Below are positions 1 through 11,084 of a stretch of 64,000 bases of DNA, piece after piece; the first letter of the stretch is position 1, and every line of letters starts with the position of its first letter. Origin of the DNA: Formicarius rufipectus. Taxonomy: Eukaryota > Chordata > Aves > Passeriformes > Formicariidae. The notes beneath the pieces are model-generated. The model saw only the letters and a program-made list of their open reading frames with translations. It had not been told where the DNA came from and searched no databases. The stretch covers positions 2,563,394-2,627,393 of the forward strand of contig VXAU01004938.1 in NCBI GenBank assembly GCA_013399695.1, given 5' to 3'. The translations under genes were made by a program, and so were the position numbers.

Positions 1-975
1 AGTATTAACTGCTGCATAGGGAGCCAGGAACCTGCCCGAACACAACAATTGCAGCTTCAGACCAGACTGAAAGAACTTTTGCTGTTTCCTAACCCTGAAC
101 CACCAGCATCACCCCCTATTTACAAAGATCCAACAGGAAAGGGAAAGGTGGAGGGACTTGCATGTGAAGGAGAGAACAGGGCATAACAGAAATTAGAGCT
201 TTTTTTTTTTCTCACGGTATCTGTTTGAAGACAAAACATTAACAGAAATTTCAGCCAGCCTTCAGCAGCAGGCTTCCTCCTTCAGATTGTTAGATTTCAT
301 CCTGGCGAGGATAGATAAATAGATAGACAGATGGACACACAGATATTTTCCACAGAAATCCATCCCAGGAAATATCAAAAATATAGGTAAGTTCTAACTC
401 CATGGTAAGCCAAGATGAGAAGTGACAGTGGTTTGATTTCATTTACTCTACTATTTGTCTAGTCTGAAATTCTGACAATGAGTTTGAATTGTAGAATAAC
501 CAGTTTTGGAACCATGTACTCACTTCAAGTGTTTCATATTATGCTCCAGAAGAACAATGGTTTTACTTTAAAAAAAAAAATAAATTTTTACTCTTGTAAT
601 GGGAAAGATCATTGCATTTTCACATCAGATTCATGTTTGAGTGCTATATCTGCCAATGTTTGCAGTCTGAACTATGTGATTTTTTTTCTCACTTGGGTAT
701 TAAGTTATTCACAGACTCAGCAAATAAACCCCTGGTAGCAAAATAATTACATTTTTATATTTTGTCCTAAAACTAACAAGAAGAAATAGGAGGAAAAAAT
801 TGTGTAACTACTCCTTTAAGCACTGTACAAAAGTGTCAAATGCTTTTCATTTTCATGTGACATTTTCAGCTTTTTTCACAGCTAAACAAATTGCATAAGA
901 AAAAAGATTCCCTATGAGTAATATCTCATTAAAGTGAGATGTCCTGGAGAAGTTCTGCTGACTCTTATAAATGGC

Positions 976-991
976 GGGGGGGGGGGGGGGG
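976..991 (+). repeat. Poly(G) run of 16
   Basis: Sixteen consecutive G bases in otherwise AT-rich sequence. Such a run could form a G-quadruplex and is also prone to sequencing error, so its true length is uncertain. Confidence 0.85.
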
Positions 992-2229
992 TAGAACACG
1001 CAAATTACCAGTGTTGAACACAATCCCAAATCAGAGGAGCCAGACCCCAGCAGAGCAGCAAGAGATTTGAGGTCTGAAAATCATCACATCAACAAGGACT
1101 CACAAATACCCTCACATGGAGCAGAGTGCACTTTTGGAAACGGATTATACATCACTTTTGGAAATGAATCTTCTATCACTTGTGTGAGAGCCATACTAAA
1201 TCAACAGCATTTGCACTGGGGATGGAACACTGGGAATGTCACTTTATTTCTTTGTTCACTTGATCTCTTCTCCAACATCACCCACTCCCCAATTATAAGT
1301 ACAACATTGTTTATCTAAGGATTGCTTTTTTCTGACATATTCCATGTAAGTAGAGTGGCACTTATTACAATGAAGGATGATTGAGGAGCCCATTTTTTGT
1401 TTTCATTTACTCTTATAAACACAAAAATTAGAGTCAGCTGTCGGTTTAGTTGAAATTAAAAGAATGCACATCACTCATGTTACAAATGAAACCAGATTAC
1501 TTTTTAAGGAAAGAATGAAGCAACAAGTTATGCCTTGAAGAGTTTGTAGATTTATTGCAAATGCACAAACCAAAATCATTTAATGCAACCATAGCTAAGA
1601 TGCAGTATATACTGTTTCATTTCTCAAACAGCTAATTCTGGAAGACACAAAATATCCCAATCCCAAACCTGCACATGTGTTTAATTATTTTGTCACTAAA
1701 CCTGGTATAAATCCCAATAATACAAATGAAACTAAAACTTTTTAAATATACTTCATTATTATTAGGAATCACAGAGTTTACCTTGTTTAAAATAAAATTC
1801 TACTATTCTTATAAATTATTCCAATACTTTCTTGCTTATCTTTATTTTACTCTAAAGAAAAGCCCAGCTTGCTAATGTTTTGTGAAACGGATGCACTTTT
1901 AAAATTTAAACAGTAGAATGCAAAGCTGATTGAAGTCAATGAAAACAAAATTACACAAGTGCAGGTTTTTTTAACAGTTGCTACTGGCTGGGATGCTGCC
2001 TCCTCTGCATGTAGCTACCTCATCGAGAAAATATTTGCCAGTAAAATATGGTAATCACAGCAGAGTGTGCATCACCACTAGCTGTATTCTAGCTACAAAA
2101 AAATGTTTTCAAACCACGTATCGTCAAGCTGTCAACAAAGCCGTGCCTGCAGCAAGGCCTTCCTTCCTTGGCTTTGTGAAGGCTCTCTAGCTGCCTAGGC
2201 TCAGCAGCTTTCTCGTGTTCCTACTGCAA

Positions 2230-2600
2230 CGACCTTAAACCATCCTGCTCTCACCGCATGAGCCGTCTTTCTGCCGCTACCTCCCAGCAGGTTAGACCCT
2301 CGCAGGTGAGTTTCTGTGAGCGGCAGTCTGCCAGCAGGGAGAGCTCTGAGAGGGGAACGCAGCAAGAAAAGGCTTCCCCTGCCCCGCGGTACCTGACTCT
2401 GGTGAGCAGTGCCTTCTGAGACGGCAGTCTGCAGTGCTCCCTGGAGGTGGTTTCTGGGAAGTTTCGCAGAGCCGTCTGTGGAAGGGGGATGAAACAAGCA
2501 CAGTAGCCAATGGTCTACGAACCTGCGAGTGATTTTGCAGTCAGTTTGCAAGAAAGGGTCAGCTCGCTTCCCAAACTGTAGGATCATGCTATATTTCTGG
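2230..2600 (+). other. CpG-rich patch with consensus splice donors
   Basis: GC and CpG content rise sharply against the AT-rich surroundings. The plus strand carries CAG|GTGAGT at 2303-2311 and a second TCTG|GTGAGT close to 2600. A CCAAT-like motif (agccaatgg) lies near 2504. I do not recognise a gene or repeat. It could be the first exon or promoter of a non-coding transcript, or a decayed GC-rich repeat. Confidence 0.3.
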
Positions 2601-3953
2601 TGAGTAACAGGAGCTGGGGATCTTTGTTTCCTTTAACTTTGGGCAAGAGTTTAGCCCAAACTAAGAGTCTGCAGAACACTTACTTTCTCTCCATCTCCAC
2701 CAGTTACAGTCAGATAGTATTTCCCGTTGGTGTCTAATGAAGTTTGTCCCTTGTATGCCCAACAGCATGACAGGAATAGAGACCGTCTGACTCCTGCAAT
2801 GCATGTCTTCCTGCAGGTTCAGTGCTCTGGGACTCACCTGTCAGTAACTAATGGAAAGCTGTTTTCAGAGTCCAACCTCTCTCTCATCTGTCCAAGCCAC
2901 GTTTCTACCTGAGCTGAGAAGCATTTCCCTTATCAATCTATAGGAATTAAAAAAAAAAAAAAAAAGGTGGAGGGGGGAGAAATGATCATAGCTGTATTTT
3001 CTAATGAGGAGGTGGGTTAAGGGCTCTCTTCAGACTTAGTCCAGCTCCTTGAGGTGATGAAGCTAACCAGTGTATCTACAGACATTCATTTGCTTTGGCA
3101 TGAGACATGGAGCAAAATATGCAGGAAATAGACCTTCCATCTTTCAGAATGTTTCCTCTTGTCCTGAAAATAGTGGTTAGCAATGTCTTTTGAGTTTTAC
3201 ATCTGCTTGCTATCCATCAGCCAATTGTTTCTCTCTGGAAATCCATAAACTGTACAGCTGTAAGGATTTCTGAATATGAACAGTATATTCTCTAAGCTTT
3301 TCCCTAAAGTATGCAGTGTATTTGGAACATTTGATTTATCTTGACCTCTAAGAAATTCTGATTCTGAATCATAACACTTAAGTGTGCCCTCCTTCTCTTG
3401 ATGTCTGCTCAGGCCTCTCTCTTGCTCAGAACCAGGTTTTCTACTTCTTCCCTAATTATTACTGGCCTCCTGCTTCCCACCTCTCTGGCTCTTTCACAGT
3501 TCCATAGCAAATTTCTATAGCTCTGAAAAACCTCTTGATTTTCCATGACTTTCTTCACAATCTCCTTGGGCAGCTGCTCTGAGACTCCTGATCTCCCTGG
3601 CTTCTGGCTTTTGATTATTTCTGGCATACGATGGGAAGAATGTCTTTCTCTCCTGAGTTTTACCTAAGATATTTGAAAGGGAAAATATAAAAGAAACAAC
3701 CTTAAACAAAGTTTTTTCCATTGTCTGAAGCGGGACTTTTTTTTTTTTTTTTAACCTGTTTTTTTTCAGATTTCTTTAAAATTAAAAAAAAGAGAGATAA
3801 GAAAGGCCTTTTTTTTTTTTTTAATATTCCTCTCACTTTGCTATTTCCTTAAGTACAGTTATACGTGCTTCTCTGAGAAAGAGGGAAACATCATTGTGAA
3901 ATAAAACCTCTTTCCTGCTACCTACTGATGCATGCTTATTGTATAGTTGTTGT

Positions 3954-3958
3954 CACTT
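3954..3958 (+). repeat. 5-bp target site duplication (left copy), cactt
   Basis: The pentamer cactt lies directly before the TG of the LTR at 3959 and recurs at 4935-4939 directly after its terminal CA. Confidence 0.85.
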
Positions 3959-4934
3959 TGTCATGGGTTTCTGTAGNNNNNNNNNNNNNNNNNNNNNNNN
4001 NNNNNNNNNNNNNNNNNNNNNNNNNNNNNNNNNNNNNNNNNNNNNNNNNNNNNNNNNNNNNNNNNNNNNNNNNNNNNNNNNNNNNNNNNNNNNNNNNNNN
4101 NNNNNNNNNNNNNNNNNNNNNNNNNNNNNNNNNNNNNNNNNNNNNNNNNNNNNNNNNNNNNNNNNNNNNNNNNNNNNNNNNNNCTGGAGCAGGGTTGGGG
4201 GGAAGGACTGAAAACTATTCCCCCCCCCACCCTCCCTGAAGCCCATGGAGATCTTTTGGGGTGCAGAGACCCCCTTGCAGGCCCTGGAGGAGCAGGTGGA
4301 TGTCTGAAGGAGCTGTTGTCCTGTGGAAGGCCCAGGATGGAGCCAGATCCTGGAAGAGACTTGCAGCCATGACTCGTGCAGGTAGGAGACCCACACTGGA
4401 AGCAGGTTTTTTCCCCCGGTGTTGCCCATGGGGTGGACTCAGGTTGGAGAGATCTATTGAGGACTGTCTCCTGTGGGAGGGACCCCACAGGAGCAGGGGA
4501 AGGACTCAGAGCTGTGGCCCCCCTGCAGACCGTGGTGAAGACCGTGGTGGAGCAGGTTGTCCCCCTGCAGCCCACGGAGACCATCGGGGTGCAGAGACCC
4601 GACTGCACCCCATGGAGTGACCCACAGGACAAGAGCAATGGCAGCAACAACAACTGTCTGCAAAACCCCCATTCCCAGCTCTCTCAGACTTCTGGAAAGA
4701 GGGAGAAGTGGGAGGAGAGGGGTGTTCCTAAGACAAATTTATTTCTTTTTAGTTTTACTACCTTTAGTTTTATTTCTTATCTTGTTAGTAATAAATTTAA
4801 GTACTTAGCTACTCTGAGTTTGTTTTGCCATTATCTTTCAATTAGATTTTTTTTTTACCTTTTCTCCTTCTCCTTTCCCTGTGGGAAAGGGGGGGCCTGG
4901 AGGTTTGGGTGGACACTGGGTGAAAACTGCCACA
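3959..4934 (+). mobile_element. Solo LTR of an avian endogenous retrovirus, containing an assembly gap
   Basis: The element starts TGTCATGGGTTTC and ends GAAAACTGCCACA, an imperfect inverted repeat with canonical TG and CA ends. It is flanked by identical 5-bp duplications (cactt at 3954-3958 and 4935-4939). The interior after the gap is GC-rich with short internal duplications (gaccgtggtg twice around 4529-4550) and then a T-rich region, as in avian ERV LTRs. No internal retroviral genes are present, so this is a recombined solo LTR. The strand is taken from the TG to CA reading and T-rich 3' part; the orientation is moderately sure. Confidence 0.85.
3977..4183. other. Assembly gap of 207 N
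   Basis: The sequence is unknown here. Because the gap lies inside a solo LTR, the missing bases are expected to be LTR sequence, probably GC-rich. Open frames that read through the Ns are meaningless. Confidence 0.99.
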
Positions 4935-4939
4935 CACTT

Positions 4940-6208
4940 ACGCAGAGCAGCCAAATGCCCCTGCTCTGACCTGAGTTCAGAGGACAAGATTATCTGGCAG
5001 ATATATAATATGTGCCCCCTCTGGACTCACCCTGTGTTACCAGGATGAGCAAACTGAAAGTTGTGGCAAAACTCAAGTGAGCAAAATGTGAGGGGAAAAC
5101 ACCAACTTCAGCCTTCTGTAGACAGCTCTCTGTGTCAGGCCGCCAAAAATACACTCAGCACTTTAAGAAGAAAGGCAGTATTTTTTATTTACATGAGTGC
5201 TGAGGTTTTGACTTTTGAAATGGAATTTGGATTTAAGTGGGATGTAAAATTATAAAAAGATTTTTCCTTCATCCATCATTTACCATGGATGTTTTTGGTT
5301 TTTTTCTTAATTAAAGGAGTATCTTTAGTGGTATGCAGTGAAAAGACAAGAGGCAGTGGGAGAAAGGAAAAAAAATTCATTTTAAACTTAGAAAAAGTGT
5401 TTGGATTTATGTTTTGGTTGGTTGGTTGTTGTTTTGGGTTTTTTTACTGTAAAGGTGATTGAAAGTATTTGATTTACAACCTGCTCCAACAGAGACATTG
5501 TAGATTCTTGATGCTTGGAGATAGTCAAAACCTGGCTACAGTCTTGAGCACTCTGCTGTAGCTGACCTTGCTTTGAGCAGGTATCCAGGTATCCAGATAC
5601 CCCTTACAACCTCAACTATTCCATTTACAAATCTACCCTCCCTGCTTTTGTAAATGAAAAGTTTAAAGCTTTTGGTCTATTTTTATCTTGATAATTTAAA
5701 GATTTCTAATACTCACATAAAACCTAAAATCCATGGCCAGCTGAGAGTAACAAATGAGAAAAAAGGTACAAGTATAAATAAAAAAAGGAACAAGTATAAA
5801 GCAAATGTTCTCACCAGCACTTCTAAATGGTATATTATATGTTTCTTTTTAAAATACTTATCCTGCAAAGGCAAAGTCCTGGACACCCTGGAAGCAGTAT
5901 AAGCAATATTTCCTTAGGAGCATATGATGGTAACTTATGTTAAAGCTTCATAGATGAACTGAAAGCAATTAAAGAAAGAAAGTGATATTTAATTCATATT
6001 AGATTTTTGCAAACATGACTGTTTTAGCTGTAGGAGTTTCTTTCCCAGACTGTAGAGGAGGCAAAAAAAGTATTAAGCAGGGGAAAAAAAGGCAAAGTTA
6101 GAACTGATACAGAATCTGATATTTTAAAATAGCATATTAAGAATCATATTCTTTAACAGTAAAACCTCTTTATCTCCCAAAAGAATATGCAACTCAGTTC
6201 AGTCACTA
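4940..6208. other. Intergenic, nothing recognised
   Basis: AT-rich sequence between the solo LTR and a CR1 terminus. A short duplication (aggtatcc repeated) occurs near 5580-5600. No gene-like reading frame. Confidence 0.5.
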
Positions 6209-6273
6209 GAATAGAATAGAATAGTTTCAGCAGGAAGAGGCCTACAACAGTCTTCTACTCCAACAGTCTATGG
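6209..6273 (-). mobile_element. CR1 3' terminal fragment (antisense)
   Basis: The tandem agaatagaatagaatag and the following tttcagcaggaagaggcctac are the reverse complement of a CR1 3' end, with its ttctatt-type terminal repeat. Only about 65 bp remain. Confidence 0.7.
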
Positions 6274-6629
6274 TTTTTGAAAAGTAATTAAATATTTTTT
6301 AATATACTGTTCTGAAGACTTTTTCAATTAAAATAATGCACATCAGTATAAAATTCTTATCACAGTCTCCACAAAAGAGTTATTAATGTAGGATATAGAG
6401 GAAAAAATAACTTACATCCAGAGGAGGATATACGCCCCCATTCAGACAAAGAAACAAAAAAAGAGTGCTTCAATGGTGCAATATTGTCTAATGAAGATCT
6501 CCTAGCTTTTTCTGCAGGAGTCCAAGAAAAACTGAATCACACAGAGTATGAAAAATATCCTCATGTGAAATATAAATTCCTTTCAGGACTGCATTCTTCC
6601 TTTAAAAAGTACCACATGTAAATGAGACT

Positions 6630-6763
6630 TTTAGGGACATGGCTTAGAGTGCAGATGTGGCACTCAGGGACATGGTTTACTGGTGAACTAGGCAATGTTA
6701 GGCTTTTGATTGGACTCAGTGATCCTAAAAGTATTTTCCAACTTAAATAGTTCTATAATTTAT
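6630..6763 (+). mobile_element. CR1 3' terminal fragment (sense)
   Basis: The segment gggacatggtttactggtga, then ggactcagtgatcctaaaag and ttttccaacttaaat, follow the order of the CR1 3' untranslated region, ending in a decayed ttctat motif. A second partial gggacatgg copy precedes it at 6634. Confidence 0.8.
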
Positions 6764-7342
6764 GTTTTCTCTATATTGTAAGCTATTTAACATCCGTTTT
6801 GTAGACGTATTTGCACACATATTTTTACAATATTCATCTAAGAAAGGAAATACAATTTGGAAACAAGGCTCAACATATTAAGTTTTTATAAATCAGTGAA
6901 GTGCAGAGATATACTTGTAAATGCAGATTGTGCTGCAGGAGATGTTTTGTCAGTTTGTTTGTCTCTGTTGTGCTGCTAAGTTTGGACAGCAAGATTTTGG
7001 AAACAAGATAATTTTATTTCTTCTGATGTGAAGTAGTTCACATTTCATAAGAAATCATGTATGTACATTTGTTGCCTTAAGCTGCTGTATAGTCCTCTTT
7101 TCCCCGTCCTGCAGAAACACCACTTCATGAACTGCAGTGCTGTTTCCTTCTGTGCCTGATAACATGGACACACGTAAAAAGTTTAAAAGCCACAACCTTT
7201 TCTCATCACCCATATAAAGCAAACACTGGGATCCTAAGGTGTGGAAAGGCATTCCTATATCTGTGATACCCTTGAGAGCCATGCACAATGGGATTAGCCC
7301 AGCAAATTGCAGGAATGCTCCAGCAATGGGGTGGCAGGAGCA

Positions 7343-7413
7343 CGGGAGGGAGCAGCAGCAGGACCAGCAGCAGCAGCAGGACCAGCAGCAGCAGCAGGAC
7401 CAGCGGCAGGCGC
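7343..7413 (+). repeat. 18-bp minisatellite built from CAG triplets
   Basis: The unit aggaccagcagcagcagc occurs in two full copies and flanking partial ones. In one plus frame it reads as glutamine with aspartate, on the minus strand as a leucine or cysteine run. It borders a CpG-rich segment to 7475. The reading frames over it have no recognisable domain, so I call it a repeat and not a coding exon. Confidence 0.8.
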
Positions 7414-7480
7414 AGGGCTCTCCTGCGGCCTCCGGGCGGCACTCGCGCTCCGCCACCGGGAGCTCCCGAGATTTGCGTCT
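7414..7480. other. Small CpG cluster
   Basis: Ten or so CpG dinucleotides occur within about 70 bp (for example gcggcctccgggcggcactc), very unlike the AT-rich surroundings. It could be the edge of a promoter or a short CpG island, or a fragment of a GC-rich repeat. Confidence 0.4.
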
Positions 7481-10400
7481 CTGTTATTCCCACCCTGCAG
7501 GGCCATTTCCCATCTGAAACTAATCCTGTTTTCAAATCTGTATGTTTCCTAGAACTACCCCTGGAAAACTAAGGGAAAACACCGGAGCTGCGTAATATCT
7601 CTACAATAACTCTTATGCTTGGCTCTGGCTGACATAGACGTGCCAAGAGAATGGCTTCCCATGATAACTCAGAATTTCTAATTGTGCATAAGAGTATTAA
7701 AATAAACACATATTATTGTTTTGATTTTTTTCAGAGATGAACCCTAAGGTTCAGCTCCTTGCTATTAAAAATCCTCTTATTCTAATCCATAGGGAACAAA
7801 ATTAATACATGATTATGTATTTTAATTTCTTGGATAAAATTCCTCAGATAAAATTTCTTAGATTTTATTTTTACCTTTTATATATACACATGTGTATATA
7901 TATATATATAAAAAGTCTATTCAGGCATTAAAACAAAATCTGACTTTTCCTTTGTAGTTCTGTGCCTGGTTTTGGAAATGAGACACTGTTTTATTTCTAA
8001 AAGCTATGACAGCAGAGTTTCTCATCTCTAAACTGCAGATCATTTTTCTTCAATCGAATAATATTTGATTTCTCAGATAATGTTTAATATGAGGGAAATA
8101 GAAATTGTCCTATATTTTGTGCATAAACTGAATCTGACTTCATAAAAATTCTGAGGGCTAAACCATCTTTGTCATCTATAACTGCTGCCTTTACAGTATT
8201 TTTTTCATAATGTGAAGAACTAGGAAAAAATATTCTGTCCTCATTATTACTTGCATATGAAGGGCTTTTTCTGACCAGAATTTAGGAAAATTAAATATAT
8301 TAAATTCTTTATTAAAAGATAGACTTTCATTAAAAATATCAAACAATCTTGCTGCCTCCAGAGGATGCCTTTTACCCAGAAATCTTCATTTGACTGCTCT
8401 CAAAGGAAGCAGTGGTCAATTTTGATCAACTGCTTTATTTTTCAACAGTGTTTATTTTGATTTTGTTACTTTGAGAAGATCCTTTGAAGATTTGTGCAAT
8501 GTGTCTTCTTTGTGAAATTTAATCTGTTAAACTTCTAATGCAAAACTGTTAGCAAGAAGTCATACATGAACATAGTAGCTGTTATTGTGCCCCACTAATG
8601 AGTGACAGGCTGTTTAGAGATTACAGATGGGATGAACTCTCCTCCTGATTGAGACTGAAAGACTAGCGATAGTCTTCCTCCACAGTGCTGATAGTGCTGG
8701 TGTCTCCTGTGGAAAATAACAGCAAATCAGCACAGTGGGGCTGGAGGACAGCTGATCCAGAAAAGTGTATGATGAAATCGTCTTTAGAAAAGCAGGTCCA
8801 TTAACTGGAAATTGACTGTAAAGGACCGTTTTCTAATAACATGGCATTTCAGGAGCAATTCAGAGCTGGCATTGGAGCCCAAAGTCTATATGGTGTGGAT
8901 AGAAGCCACAGATCAGAAGCTTTAGGCCAGCACAGTGGTATTGCAGAAGGAGAAAGATTGGTTAACTTTGTCCCTCAGCAAGTACCCACAAGTGCATGAA
9001 TCACATTGTGCAGAAAATAGTTTATTGCTCTATCTTCATTAATTATATGAATACATTTCTAATCAAGAGTTTTGTATGATAAATGAATACATCAGATTTT
9101 TTTTCATAGGGCTTGAGACTAAGGAAGAAGAAATTCCAGACAATCAAAAAGAAACTAGTGTTTTTTCATTCCTACCTGACCAAAGATGTCAATGAGTAAA
9201 GAATATACTGTAGGGAAATTTGCTTGTTCAAACTAAAGAATAATGGTAAAATATTATTTTTTTCAAACAACTATTTGAGCAACAGAATACTGTTGCATTA
9301 ATACCAAAGTGGCAGGCAGCATACTCCCCTTGAAACAAAAGAGTTATAATTAAAAATACTAAAAGAATTAAAACAGAGAATTAAAATAGGCAAATGAAGG
9401 GTGTTCAGGAAATCCTAGGAGGTGATGTGCTTAAAGAGGTCCCCTTCTCTATCTGAAGGCAATAGAGGAGAATGCTGTAGCAAGGATTGTTATTAAAAAG
9501 GAATTGTTTCCATGCTTCTTGAAGGCAATATATGGCCTTCTGCAGGGATGGAGATGAAGCCTGTGCTTCCTTTTCAGTTTTCTTTGAAGACTTGCCAGGC
9601 CTTCTCTGGGTAAGAGTTCTCCTCTTCATACAGACTAGTTCTGCAGTTGCTAAGGCAAATGAATACAAGAACATGGTGGACTGCACTTAGTTTTCATATT
9701 AACAAGAATGAAAATGTTTCTGCTCAGAGTTTTGGAATGTTGTTGCTCTCCTTCTCCTCTGGGGAGTGTCTTATCCAGAAAGGTCTGGACAAACTAGAAA
9801 GAAATGAAGTGCTGCTATTCTCTTGGCAACATTTATTACAGGCATGGAGGGCAAACAAGTCATTTGCGCCCTCTGAGCATTGCTTTGGCTTCCAATTTGC
9901 ACAACCAAGAAAACCATTTTCTTTGACTTCAGTCAGTTTTATGATAGACAGAAATCTGTATAAAGTTTAATGCAAATTTTAGCATTCACACTGCAGAATT
10001 CTGTTCAACAAAATACTCCATACTTCCTCAGAGTTTTATGCAATTTGAGCCATCTCTGGCTTGATTTAAATATTTACCTCTTGAAGGTTCAGCTTTATTT
10101 AACATTACATTTATTAATGCATCTTTGAGCTAATACATCTTTCTCATTGTTTTAGTTACACTCCTGGTATCTTCCACTATTATAAACATTTTTGTTGTGC
10201 AATGCCTGAATATTTGCACTTGTTTTGTTCAGAGAGTCTGAATTAAAGGATAGCATGGGGTAGGAGGATTTTACAAGCAGACTGCAAGTCAGAAAAAATG
10301 CATGAGGGCAAACAAAAATGAGGCATGATTGATGATTTCATGCAAAAACTGAACATTTTGAAAAATTTAAATTTTTCATGCTTGACAACTGCTTGAGTAT

Positions 10401-10693
10401 GTAGCATTAGTCCTCAGGAAGGATAGCAGCTTTGCTAAGTATTGTAGCAGGCAGGATATATCCAGAAGAGGGCAATTTTGGTGTCTCCCAGGCAAAATTG
10501 AGGGGAACAGAGGATTTCCTCTGCATCACTTCCACGGTGCCTGAACTCCTCCTTCACAGCACAAACATCTCTGATACCCAACCAGCAGTCTGCTCAAACA
10601 AGCCTGGCTGCTTTGGTAAGTCTCATCGTGCCCAGATCTTCAGACCTCATGGAGAAGAGAGGTAGAACTTCAGTTATGAGCAGTACTGTTTGT
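7481..10693. other. Intergenic, nothing recognised
   Basis: AT-rich sequence. A TATA dinucleotide tract with a palindromic core (tatacacatgtgtata) lies at about 7881-7912. No gene-like frame and no clear transposon. Confidence 0.5.
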
Positions 10694-10698
10694 GACAT

Positions 10699-11079
10699 TG
10701 TCCTAGTTTTGGCTGGGACACGGATGTTTGCTGATATCACCTCACACCGCTGCCAGGGGCAGGGGAAGGAACTCTCTGGCCTCAGAGAAAAAGGGCCAGG
10801 TGAAGGGAACACATCCACCATTGCCTCATTGTTGTGGGGTCAGCAGTGAACAATTTCCTCTGTGAATTTCCCTCTCTTTTATATCCTTTTGGTTTTAATA
10901 CTGTTGCTGTTACTGTTCATATTCTTATCTCATTGCTCTTTCCAGTAAATTGTTCTTATCTCAAACTGTGATCTCTGCCGTTTGTGCCTCGTATTGGAAG
11001 TGGGGGGTGGGGGGAGAAGTTCGTGATCTCTTTTGAGTGGGAGCACTAAATTGGGAAATATCATTCCTAAACTATGACA
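10699..11079 (+). mobile_element. Solo LTR of an avian endogenous retrovirus, 381 bp
   Basis: The element starts TGTCCTAGTTTTGGCTGGGA, the opening of a family of avian ERV LTRs, and ends AAACTATGACA, whose complement pairs with the start. The pentamer gacat lies on both sides (10694-10698 and 11080-11084). It contains the typical ccagtaaattgttcttatct block near its 3' half and a G-rich stretch at 11000-11014. No internal genes. Confidence 0.92.
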
Positions 11080-11084
11080 GACAT

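Larger units (their letters stand above)
1..3958. other. Intergenic, no supported gene
   Basis: AT-rich sequence with no open frame that resembles a known protein. Short simple tracts include a GATA-like stretch near 310-330, a 16-G run at 976-991, poly(A) at 2949-2965 and T-rich runs at 3738-3752 and 3810-3822. A CpG-rich patch at 2230-2600 is listed separately. Confidence 0.6.

Noticed and set aside
3928..4653. Open frames on both strands reading through the N gap, up to 230 residues
   Set aside because: Most residues are undefined and the flanking parts are GC-rich LTR sequence. No domain is visible.
7055..7456. A 133-residue minus-strand frame with a cysteine/tryptophan run
   Set aside because: The run comes from the CAG minisatellite read in another frame. 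The rest matches no family I know and there is no clear splice or start context.
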